Assembly: GCA_018064385.1 (NCBI GenBank)
Contig: JAGHVI010000089.1
Location: forward strand, 1-27,479
DNA: 27,479 bases
Origin: Candidatus Minthenecus merdequi
GTDB taxonomy: Bacteria; Bacteroidota; Bacteroidia; Bacteroidales; Paludibacteraceae
Direction of reading: 5' to 3'
Shown piece by piece: positions 6,500 through 13,715 of this stretch. Below the pieces are notes generated by a model, which was not told where the DNA came from, searched no databases, and was given only the letters and a program-made list of their open reading frames with translations. The position numbers and the translations under genes are program-made. The number at the start of each line of letters is the position of its first letter. Position 1 is the stretch's first letter.

Positions 6500-8965
6500 T
6501 TGAAAAGACTTGTACTCATATTGTTGCTTGTGCCTTTTGTGGTTGATATGTTATCACAAAAAGTGTATGTGCGTGGGTATGTGCTCGATGAACATGGCAG
6601 AGGAATAGAGACGGCAACTGTTCAGACAAAGACGTCTAATGGTGAAACAGGGGGAACTATTACCAATGATAAAGGTTATTATGAGGTCTCTATGAGTTTG
6701 GCTGATAGTATTTACTTGAAATTCTCCTATGTCGGTTACAAAACAGCATATAGACGATATAAGGTTGGTAATGAAAGGGCATACAATCTGCAGGTTAAAC
6801 TCAAACTGGATACCGCTATGCTTGATGCGGTGGAAGTTAAGGCTCAGACTCGTCAAAATACTGCAATGCAGACACTCGATTTGTCGAATGTGAGGGTGAT
6901 GCCAGGTAGTGCCAGTGGGGGTATTGAAGGAATGTTGACTATGATGCCTGGCGTCAATTCAACTAACGAATTGAGTTCGCAGTATTCAGTGCGTGGTGGT
7001 AATTATGACGAAAATAGCGTTTATATCAACGGTATTGAGGTTTATAGACCGTTGCTGATACGCAGCGGTCAACAGGAGGGATTGAGTATCATAAATCCAG
7101 ATATGGTCGAAGCAGTAAAATTTTCGTCTGGAGGTTTTGATGCAACGTATGGTGATAAATCAGCATCTGTCCTTGATGTGACCTATAGAAAGCCTAAAAA
7201 ATTTGAGGCTAATGTTTCAGCTTCTCTACAAGGTGCAACAGTGTTCGTTGGGGTTTCTGGAAAAAATTTTACGCAGATGCACGGTGTGAGGTTCAAAACG
7301 GTGCAGACTTTGCTTGGTACTATGGATACTAAAGGTGAGTATTCCCCTTATTATGGAGATTATCAGACTTATATGACTTGGAAAGTTGGTGATAAAATCG
7401 ATTTCGGATTCTTGGGTAACATTTCTTTGAATTATTATAAGTTTGTGCCTAAGAAACGAAATACTTCATTCGGTACTGTCTCTGATGCTCACTCTTTTAC
7501 AGTCGATTTTAGAGGCTCGGAATACGATGTGTTCAGAACGTATTTCGGTGCTTTCGGAGTTACATACAAGCCTTTAAAAGAGATTAAGTTGGGCTTGAAT
7601 ATAAGTGCTTTCAGCACTGATGAACGTGAAACTTATGATATTACAGGTGAGTATTCATTGGCAGATATTCAAATGGGTGGCAGCTCGGATGATGATGTGA
7701 CAGATATTGGAATTGGCACTTTTCATGAACACGCCCGAAATAGGTTGAGTGCTACGGTCGTGAATGTGGGACATGTCGGAGAGTGGAAGAAAAATGACAA
7801 TAGACTCTGTTGGGGTGTGAGTTATCAGTATGAGTTGGTGTTGGATAGAATTTCGGAATGGGAAAGCAGAGATTCTTCCGGCTATTCGTTACCATACGAT
7901 GGAAAGAATGTAAATGTGATTTATAACCTATATTCGGATGCTAATCAAAGAAATCATAGACTACAGATGTATGTTCAAGAGAGATATAGACTTTTGGCAA
8001 GCAGTGGTGTCTGGAATTTTATGGTCGGAGTGAGGGGAAACTGGTGGTCGTGGAATAATGAGTTCCTTGTATCACCGAGGGCTATGATTACGTTTACTCC
8101 CGATTGGGAAAAGGCTGATTTTGATTTTAGACTCGCTGGCGGAATGTATTATCAAGCACCTTTTTATAAGGAGTTAAGGCAAGAGGTGGCTGACGAATAT
8201 GGCAATAACAAGGTGGCGCTGAACAGTGACATCAAAGCACAGAGAACGTGGCATGCTGTAGTCGGTATAGATTATAATTTTCGTGCGTGGGGGCGTCCTT
8301 TTAAATTGACTTTGGAGGGGTATTATAAACCGGCAGATAGGGTTATAAGTTATTATGTCGATAATCTGAAAATCAGATATTCAGGAGTTAACGATGCAAC
8401 GGCATATTCGGCAGGATTTGATTTGAAACTCTTTGGCGAGTTTGTGCCAGGCACTGATTCGTGGATTTCGTTCTCGTGGATGAGGGTGAGGGAGAATATC
8501 ATTGGTGACCATTATTCCGCTTATAGTAATACGGGCACATACCTTGGCGAAATTGAACCACAGTGGATTTCGAGACCTAACGAGCAGAGGTATAACATAT
8601 CCGTTTTTTTCCAGGATTATGTCCCTAACCATCCTGAGTATAAGGTTTATCTTAAATTCGTATGGTCGGACGGATTGCCTTTCGGAGCTCCACATGAAGA
8701 GCGGTATAAGGCTGTTTATCGTTCGAAGGCTTATAATAAAGTTGATATTGGTGCTTCAAGAGGTTTTATGAAGGGCCGTGAAAAATGGTTCAAGAAGAAC
8801 CAACCGGTGGAGAATTTTTGGCTGACATTGGAGTTCCTGAACCTTTTCAATATCAGTAATGTCAATTCGTACTATTGGGTGACTGATGTCAATGATACCC
8901 AATATGCCGTCCCTAATTACCTGTCTGGATTTATGGTTAATTTTAAGGTTTCGGTAGGTTTTTAG
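6500..8965 (+). CDS. TonB-dependent outer-membrane receptor with N-terminal carboxypeptidase-regulatory-like domain
   Basis: Predicted 821-aa outer-membrane transporter. It has a signal peptide (MKRLVLILLLVPFVVDML), a carboxypeptidase-regulatory-like beta-sandwich (about 21-105: VRGYVLDEHGRGIETATV, LKFSYVGYKTAYR), a plug domain (about 110-225: GSASGGIEGMLTMMPGV, QYSVRGGNYDENSVYING) and a long barrel ending in Phe (FKVSVGF), as outer-membrane barrels do. There is no SusD partner, so this is not a classic glycan-utilisation pair and the substrate cannot be named. No ATG precedes the signal peptide. TTG at 6500 gives MKRLVL..., and TTG at 6494, overlapping the helicase stop, is the alternative. 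The first in-frame ATG, 6548, would remove the signal peptide. Confidence 0.88.
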   Translation: MKRLVLILLLVPFVVDMLSQKVYVRGYVLDEHGRGIETATVQTKTSNGETGGTITNDKGYYEVSMSLADSIYLKFSYVGYKTAYRRYKVGNERAYNLQVKLKLDTAMLDAVEVKAQTRQNTAMQTLDLSNVRVMPGSASGGIEGMLTMMPGVNSTNELSSQYSVRGGNYDENSVYINGIEVYRPLLIRSGQQEGLSIINPDMVEAVKFSSGGFDATYGDKSASVLDVTYRKPKKFEANVSASLQGATVFVGVSGKNFTQMHGVRFKTVQTLLGTMDTKGEYSPYYGDYQTYMTWKVGDKIDFGFLGNISLNYYKFVPKKRNTSFGTVSDAHSFTVDFRGSEYDVFRTYFGAFGVTYKPLKEIKLGLNISAFSTDERETYDITGEYSLADIQMGGSSDDDVTDIGIGTFHEHARNRLSATVVNVGHVGEWKKNDNRLCWGVSYQYELVLDRISEWESRDSSGYSLPYDGKNVNVIYNLYSDANQRNHRLQMYVQERYRLLASSGVWNFMVGVRGNWWSWNNEFLVSPRAMITFTPDWEKADFDFRLAGGMYYQAPFYKELRQEVADEYGNNKVALNSDIKAQRTWHAVVGIDYNFRAWGRPFKLTLEGYYKPADRVISYYVDNLKIRYSGVNDATAYSAGFDLKLFGEFVPGTDSWISFSWMRVRENIIGDHYSAYSNTGTYLGEIEPQWISRPNEQRYNISVFFQDYVPNHPEYKVYLKFVWSDGLPFGAPHEERYKAVYRSKAYNKVDIGASRGFMKGREKWFKKNQPVENFWLTLEFLNLFNISNVNSYYWVTDVNDTQYAVPNYLSGFMVNFKVSVGF

Positions 8966-9004
8966 TCTGGCTCTGCTTTTTTGCTGAGAACGTAGCTTTA
9001 GGTG

Positions 9005-9358
9005 TCAGTGTGGAGACATAAAGCGTTCGATGTTGACAATGAAACGTGTGTGGGTAGCTTTGCCGACGAGTATCCCTTCGTTGTTGTGACATTCGGCTGC
9101 GAAGGTTAGTTGTCGATTGTTTCGGTTAAGTAGTTTGACGGTGACTCTTATTGTCTCGCCTACAAGTGATTTGCGGAGGTGGTCGAGGTTGATGTTTGTG
9201 CCGACAGTGGTCTCGTCGTCCGAAAGTAGTTCTGCCGTTGCGAGGGTGGCAACATTCTCAATCCATGCAGCAAGTGCTGGCGTGGCGAGAACTGGAAGTG
9301 TGCCGGAACCGATGACTTTGGCAGTTAATTCTTGAGTTACAGTAAATGATTTGGTCAT
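9005..9358 (-). CDS. Hotdog-fold thioesterase, fluoroacetyl-CoA thioesterase (FlK)-like
   Basis: Short (117 aa) single hotdog-domain protein, probably a cytoplasmic dimer that hydrolyses an acyl-CoA. The residues used by FlK are all present at the right spacing: Thr26 in LATPALAAW, Glu34 in WIENVA and His60 in NLDHLRKS. The 8- and 26-residue gaps equal those of the Thr42/Glu50/His76 triad reported for Streptomyces FlK. The TVGTNINLDHL segment and the late HTRFIV strand also fit. The real substrate is unknown; fluoroacetyl-CoA is unlikely in this setting and a housekeeping acyl-CoA is more plausible. The start codon is 17 nt from the divergent tatA start, and the gene converges with the TonB receptor gene 39 nt away. 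Confidence 0.8.
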   Translation of the reverse strand: MTKSFTVTQELTAKVIGSGTLPVLATPALAAWIENVATLATAELLSDDETTVGTNINLDHLRKSLVGETIRVTVKLLNRNNRQLTFAAECHNNEGILVGKATHTRFIVNIERFMSPH

Positions 9359-9375
9359 ATTAAAAATATTTAGTT

Positions 9376-9552
9376 ATGTTGTTAATGATTCAAACTCCTG
9401 AAATCGTAGTTATTGTTCTTGTCGTGCTGCTATTATTTGGTGGCAGAAAAATTCCTGAACTGATGAAAGGACTTGGCAAGGGAGTTAAGTCGTTCAAGGA
9501 TGGGGTGAATGGTGTTGCCGACGAGGAGAAAAATGATAACGACAAGAAATAG
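9376..9552 (+). CDS. tatA: Sec-independent (Tat) translocase subunit TatA
   Basis: A short gene encoding 58 aa: a membrane helix (TPEIVVIVLVVLLLF), the hinge GGRKIPELMKGLGKG and an amphipathic helix (VKSFKDGVNGV) with a charged tail. This is the canonical TatA/E layout. TatA oligomerises with TatC to move folded proteins across the inner membrane. ATG 9376 is chosen and ATG 9385 (MIQTPEIVV) is equally possible. It lies 9 nt before tatC. There is no separate tatB, so this would be a minimal TatAC system. The start is divergent from the thioesterase gene with only 17 nt between, so its promoter probably lies inside that gene. Confidence 0.93.
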   Translation: MLLMIQTPEIVVIVLVVLLLFGGRKIPELMKGLGKGVKSFKDGVNGVADEEKNDNDKK

Positions 9553-9561
9553 GACTCTGTA

Positions 9562-10317
9562 ATGGGGCAAAAAGAAGAAATGGGATTCTGGGACCATTTA
9601 GAGGTTCTCAGAGGAACATTGATACGCAGTTTGTCGGCAATATTTGTATTGTCGATAGTGGCTTTTTTTCTCAAAGAACAGTTGTTCAATATTCTGTTTG
9701 CACCGGCAAGGTCTGATTTCATTCTATATAGGATATTAGGTATTGAGCCGCAGGAGGTTTGTTTTATCAACATTGAATTGGCTTCTCAGTTTATGATACA
9801 TTTGGAGGTGTCGTTGGTGATTGGTCTTGTGTGTGCTATGCCATTGATTATAGTTGAATTTTATAGATTTGTCGCTCCAGCATTGTACGATAACGAGAGA
9901 CGCTATTCAGTTGGTTTGATTGTTGGTGGCATAGTTCTTTTTGTGTTGGGAATATTGTTGAATTACTTTATTATTTTTCCGATTACTTTCAGGTTTCTTG
10001 TTGAATATCAGGTTGACCCGATGGTAGTTAATCAGATTTCCTTGGGGTCATATATTTCGACTTTACTGTTGCTGTCGCTTATATTGGGGGTGTTGTTTGA
10101 AATGCCTGTCCTGGCGTGGTTCCTCGCTATGGTAGGGGTAATTGATGCAAAAATGATGGGTCGATTCAGACGACATGCTTTTGTGGGGTTGTTAATCCTT
10201 TCTGCTGTCATAACGCCAACAGGTGATGCCGTTACGTTGATGTTGGTTACGTTGCCGTTGTATTTGTTGTACGAGGTGAGCATTGTCATTGTCAGACGTT
10301 GTGAAAAACGTAATTAG
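9562..10317 (+). CDS. tatC: Sec-independent (Tat) translocase subunit TatC
   Basis: TatC recognises twin-arginine signal peptides and forms the core of the Tat translocase in the inner membrane. The 251-aa product shows the family hallmarks: FWDHLEVLRGTLIRS at the N terminus, EFYRFVAPALYDNERR in the first periplasmic loop, GVLFEMPVLAWFLAMVGVI and the late LSAVITPTGDAVTLMLVTLP. About six hydrophobic segments are visible. It follows tatA by 9 nt, which supports a two-gene operon. The stop codon overlaps that of the convergent peptidase gene by 4 nt, leaving no room for a dedicated terminator. Confidence 0.95.
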   Translation: MGQKEEMGFWDHLEVLRGTLIRSLSAIFVLSIVAFFLKEQLFNILFAPARSDFILYRILGIEPQEVCFINIELASQFMIHLEVSLVIGLVCAMPLIIVEFYRFVAPALYDNERRYSVGLIVGGIVLFVLGILLNYFIIFPITFRFLVEYQVDPMVVNQISLGSYISTLLLLSLILGVLFEMPVLAWFLAMVGVIDAKMMGRFRRHAFVGLLILSAVITPTGDAVTLMLVTLPLYLLYEVSIVIVRRCEKRN

Positions 10318-11015
10318 TGGCTGGCGATGCCTAAGACGTAGCGATTGATGACATCAAGTTCTTTTGCAAGATTGTCACCATGAAAGCCTTGTATATCTTC
10401 GTAGGTAATCATTTTGCGGTAATATTCAGTGTAAAAATCTGAGATTGGGTAATAACTCCAATGCCAAGGTTCGTATTTGTAGCCAGGACGCTTGGAATTG
10501 TCATCGTATGGCATGAAAAAACCATATTTGTGTGCGTTTTCCTTGAGCCATTCGAGCGTCTTTTGGAGTTGAGGTGTTGTCCAGTCTATATCTTCGACGG
10601 AGCATAGGTCAATGTCTGTTCCCCAATGGTGACGTGATGTGCCCGGCATAGAGGAAAATTCGAGGATTTTGGTAATCTTTTCATAAGGTGTGCCTCTGAA
10701 TGTTTTCCATTTGTATTCCCAAATCTCTTTCTGTCGGTCATAACTCCTTGTGGCAGACACGATAGGAATTTCAATGCTGTCTCGTTGTGCTGCTTCTCTC
10801 ATTTGCAAATAGGCATCAAAAACAATGCGGTGAACATACATTGGCTTGATGGGGTATTCTTCTGACAAAATAAGTACGAATGAGGGGTCTTCGACAGGGT
10901 CGAAATGTCCTGTAATCCTATTTTTAATTAGTGTTTGAATGCCCAAGGCAGAAGAAAATGAGAAGTGAAGGACGAAAAATAGGAAAATTGAAAGTTTTAT
11001 AAGTGCCTGTTTCAT
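10314..11015 (-). CDS. M15 family (VanY-like) D-Ala-D-Ala carboxypeptidase, exported
   Basis: Zinc peptidase predicted to trim D-Ala from peptidoglycan stem peptides in the periplasm. With the ATG at 11015 the product is 233 aa and starts with a signal peptide (MKQALIKLSIFLFFVLHFSF). Zinc ligands are visible in SRHHWGTDID (His129, Asp136) and PWHWSY (His185), and VSATRSYDRQ is the family's conserved Arg/Tyr region. An in-frame ATG at 11069 lies upstream of the predicted transcription start (TACCTTTG at 11067-11074), so it is rejected. It converges on tatC with overlapping stops. Specificity (D,D- or L,D-peptidase) cannot be read from the sequence. Confidence 0.85.
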   Translation of the reverse strand: MKQALIKLSIFLFFVLHFSFSSALGIQTLIKNRITGHFDPVEDPSFVLILSEEYPIKPMYVHRIVFDAYLQMREAAQRDSIEIPIVSATRSYDRQKEIWEYKWKTFRGTPYEKITKILEFSSMPGTSRHHWGTDIDLCSVEDIDWTTPQLQKTLEWLKENAHKYGFFMPYDDNSKRPGYKYEPWHWSYYPISDFYTEYYRKMITYEDIQGFHGDNLAKELDVINRYVLGIASH

Positions 11016-11066
11016 CGCTTGATAATTATAAAATGATGTTTCTGATTGTGTGTGAAAATCCTTGTG

Positions 11067-11074
11067 CAAAGGTA
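11067..11074 (-). promoter_or_regulatory. M15 peptidase promoter -7 box
   Basis: On the minus strand this reads TACCTTTG followed by cacaagg, a perfect TAnnTTTG match. Transcription would start near 11060, about 45 nt before the ATG at 11015. Confidence 0.7.
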
Positions 11075-11117
11075 TGAAAAAATTATCATATTATGAAGAA
11101 AAAAACAGACGAAAATG

Positions 11118-11149
11118 TTTGGTCGTATGAAAAAAAAATAGTAATTTTG
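11118..11149 (+). promoter_or_regulatory. ftsY promoter (-33 TTTG and -7 TAATTTTG)
   Basis: TTTG at 11118-11121 is followed after 20 nt by TAATTTTG at 11142-11149. This is the best two-part Bacteroidetes promoter in the window. It lies 35 nt before the ftsY ATG and probably serves ftsY-rimO-HU-HU/LysM. Confidence 0.75.
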
Positions 11150-11184
11150 CAGTCAGTATAATCAAAATATCAATTATTGAGTTT

Positions 11185-12138
11185 ATGGGTTTTTGGGGAC
11201 TATTTGGAAATAAAGAGAAGAAAGAAGTGCTAAACGAAGGTCTGCAGAAGACAAAGGAGAGTTTCTTCAAGAAGGTCGCTCGTGCAGTGGTAGGAAAGGA
11301 CAAGGTTGACGAGGAAGTCTTGGATAATCTGGAAGAGGCACTTGTGACTTCTGATGTCGGAGTTGAGACAACTCTTGATATTATAAAAAGGATAGAAGAT
11401 AGAGTGTCAAGCCAGAAATACATCGGCACAGACGAACTGAACAAGACAATTAAAACTGTTATCGGTGAGTTGTTGTCCGAAAATAATAGTGGCAATGTGC
11501 TGTCTTTTGAGGATGAATTGCCAGCCAAGCCTTACGTGATTATGGTCGTTGGTGTAAACGGTGTGGGCAAAACCACTACCATAGGCAAGATGGCATACCA
11601 GTATAAACAAGCTGGCAAAAAAGTCTATCTTGGTGCAGCTGATACTTTTAGGGCTGCTGCCATTGAACAACTGCAAGTGTGGGGCGAACGTACTGGATGC
11701 CCCGTTATTAAACAGAATATGGGCGCTGACCCAGCGTCTGTCGCATTCGACACACTTTCTTCTGCAAAGGCTAATGATGCTGACGTGGTGATAATTGACA
11801 CGGCTGGACGTCTGCATAACAAGGTGGCTCTTATGAATGAGTTGACTAAAATCAAGAACGTAATGAAGAAAGTCGTGCCTGACGCACCACACGATGTAAT
11901 GCTTGTCTTGGACGGCAGTACAGGACAGAATGCATACGAGCAAGCAATGCAGTTTACTAAGGCAACGCAAGTTTCGTCCCTTGCTGTTACAAAACTGGAC
12001 GGAACAGCGAAGGGTGGTGTGGTGCTTGGCATTTCAGCTCAATTCAAAATTCCTGTTAAATACATAGGACTGGGCGAGGGAATTGATCATCTGCAGGTGT
12101 TCAACAAAGAGTCGTTCGTAGAGTCTTTGTTCGGATGA
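11185..12138 (+). CDS. ftsY: Signal recognition particle receptor FtsY
   Basis: SRP-receptor GTPase that docks ribosome-nascent-chain/SRP complexes at the inner membrane. The 317-aa product has a short N-terminal helical N domain (VLDNLEEALVTSDVGVETT) with little of the acidic A domain seen in E. coli, then the G domain. G-domain motifs are GVNGVGKTTT (from residue 123), the insertion-box segment AADTFRAAAIEQLQVW, DTAGR, VTKLDGTAKGG and the closing GLGEGIDHLQVFNKESFV. The spacing DTFRAAA...QL is FtsY rather than Ffh, and no M domain follows. It overlaps rimO by 4 nt (ATGA), implying coupled translation. Confidence 0.96.
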   Translation: MGFWGLFGNKEKKEVLNEGLQKTKESFFKKVARAVVGKDKVDEEVLDNLEEALVTSDVGVETTLDIIKRIEDRVSSQKYIGTDELNKTIKTVIGELLSENNSGNVLSFEDELPAKPYVIMVVGVNGVGKTTTIGKMAYQYKQAGKKVYLGAADTFRAAAIEQLQVWGERTGCPVIKQNMGADPASVAFDTLSSAKANDADVVIIDTAGRLHNKVALMNELTKIKNVMKKVVPDAPHDVMLVLDGSTGQNAYEQAMQFTKATQVSSLAVTKLDGTAKGGVVLGISAQFKIPVKYIGLGEGIDHLQVFNKESFVESLFG

Positions 12139-13433
12139 TAAAAGGCAGGGTTGACATAATATCATTAGGTTGCTCGAAGAACCTCGTCGATTCTGAGCGC
12201 TTGATGGCTCGTTTCAAAAAAGCTGGCTTTGCTGTGTTTAATGATGCAGAAAAAGTGCGAGGCGAAATTGTTGTTATCAATACATGTGGATTTATCGGTG
12301 ATGCAAAAGAGGAGTCTGTCAATACGATATTGGAAGTGTCTGCGATGAAAAAACGCAGATTGGTTGGACGGGTGTTTGTGATGGGGTGTCTCAGCGAAAG
12401 ATACCGAAAAGAGTTGCAACAAGAAATCCCAGAGGTTGATGGGTGGTACGGAAAATTTGACTGGAATGGCATATTGGATTGTTGTACGGAAAAGAATAGT
12501 CTGTGTGGCGAGTGGGAGAGAGAATTGATTACACCTAAACATTATGCGTACCTTAAAATTGCTGAGGGGTGTGATAGAAGTTGCTCATATTGCGCTATAC
12601 CATTGATAGTGGGCAAGTATAAGTCAAGAATGTTGGAAGATGTGCTGGATGAAGCTCGGCAACTGGCACAGAAGGGTGTAAGAGAATTAGAGTTGATTGC
12701 GCAGGATTTGACCTATTATGGGTTGGATTTGACACATAAGAATATGCTTCCTGAGCTGGTCGAGAAAATCAGCGAGATAGATGGAATCAGATGGATAAGA
12801 CTGCATTATGCTTATCCTACACACTTCCCGTATGACTTGCTGAAGGTTATGCGCGAAAATCCTAAAGTTTGTCCTTATCTGGATGTCGCTTTGCAGCATT
12901 GCTCGAATCATATACTTGGGTTGATGCGACGGAATATTGACAAGCAACAGACCATTGAGTTCGTTAAGAGGTTGAGAAGCGAGGTGCCTGGAATTGGCCT
13001 GAGAACAACACTAATGGTTGGTCACCCAGGCGAGACCGAAGAAGATTTTAATGAATTGGTGGATTTCGTGCGAAAAATGAGGTTTGAACGTATGGGCGCT
13101 TTTGCATATTCTGAGGAGGAGGGTACATATTCGGCTTTGCACTACAAGAATGACGTGTCGGATTATGAAAAACAACGTCGCCTGTCAATGTTAATGGAGG
13201 TGCAACAAAGTATATCCGAAGAGGTTAATCGTGCAAGGATAGGTACAATGACAGATGTTCTCATAGACCGGGAAGAAGATGATTGGTTCGTTGGACGAAC
13301 AGGGTGGGATTCGCCAGAGGTTGATTGCGAGGTCTTTGTTGAAAAAGCTGAGGGAATTGAAACGGGAGAAATATACAAGACAGAAATAACTGATGCCAGC
13401 GAGTTTGAACTTTTTGGCAGAATAATACGTTGA
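12135..13433 (+). CDS. rimO: Ribosomal protein S12 methylthiotransferase RimO
   Basis: Radical-SAM methylthiotransferase that modifies the conserved aspartate of ribosomal protein S12. In 432 aa the N-terminal domain carries the three auxiliary-cluster cysteines (SLGCSKN at Cys13, NTCGFI, GCLSE). The radical-SAM cluster CDRSCSYC follows at residues 146-153 (CxxxCxxC), and the C-terminal TRAM domain begins near 370. SLGCSKNLVDSE and LHYAYPTHFP favour RimO over MiaB. Overlap with ftsY and a 3-nt gap to the HU gene show one transcription unit. Confidence 0.94.
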   Translation: MIKGRVDIISLGCSKNLVDSERLMARFKKAGFAVFNDAEKVRGEIVVINTCGFIGDAKEESVNTILEVSAMKKRRLVGRVFVMGCLSERYRKELQQEIPEVDGWYGKFDWNGILDCCTEKNSLCGEWERELITPKHYAYLKIAEGCDRSCSYCAIPLIVGKYKSRMLEDVLDEARQLAQKGVRELELIAQDLTYYGLDLTHKNMLPELVEKISEIDGIRWIRLHYAYPTHFPYDLLKVMRENPKVCPYLDVALQHCSNHILGLMRRNIDKQQTIEFVKRLRSEVPGIGLRTTLMVGHPGETEEDFNELVDFVRKMRFERMGAFAYSEEEGTYSALHYKNDVSDYEKQRRLSMLMEVQQSISEEVNRARIGTMTDVLIDREEDDWFVGRTGWDSPEVDCEVFVEKAEGIETGEIYKTEITDASEFELFGRIIR

Positions 13434-13436
13434 AAA

Positions 13437-13709
13437 ATGAACCATAAGGAACTATTGACTTCGTTGGCTGAGAAAACCGAAATGTCACAGAAACAGTGTC
13501 AGGCGTTGTTGGATGTTTTTGTTGATATAACGCGCAAGAGTGTTGTTGAAAAACAAGGTGCTCAGATGCTGGATTTGGGTTCGTTTAATGTGAGAGAAAA
13601 AGAGCAGAAAATAATGTTCAACCCATTGACCGGTAAACGTATGCTGATACCACCAAAACTTGTAGTGGGGTTTAAAGCATCAACAACCATAAAGAATCTG
13701 ATTAAATAA
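13437..13709 (+). CDS. HU-family DNA-binding protein
   Basis: The 90-aa product has the HU/IHF layout: two N-terminal helices (KELLTSLAEKTEMSQKQCQALLD), the DLGSFNVREKEQ turn and a beta arm with NPLTGKRMLIPP where HU proteins carry NP(R)TG. It should form a DNA-bending dimer. It lies 3 nt after rimO and 6 nt before a second, longer HU-domain gene, so the two products may work or dimerise together (inference). Confidence 0.88.
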   Translation: MNHKELLTSLAEKTEMSQKQCQALLDVFVDITRKSVVEKQGAQMLDLGSFNVREKEQKIMFNPLTGKRMLIPPKLVVGFKASTTIKNLIK

Positions 13710-13715
13710 GGTGAG

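Noticed and set aside
11016..11069. Longer start for the M15 peptidase
   Set aside because: The ATG at 11069 is upstream of the predicted transcription start, and the extension precedes a good signal peptide.
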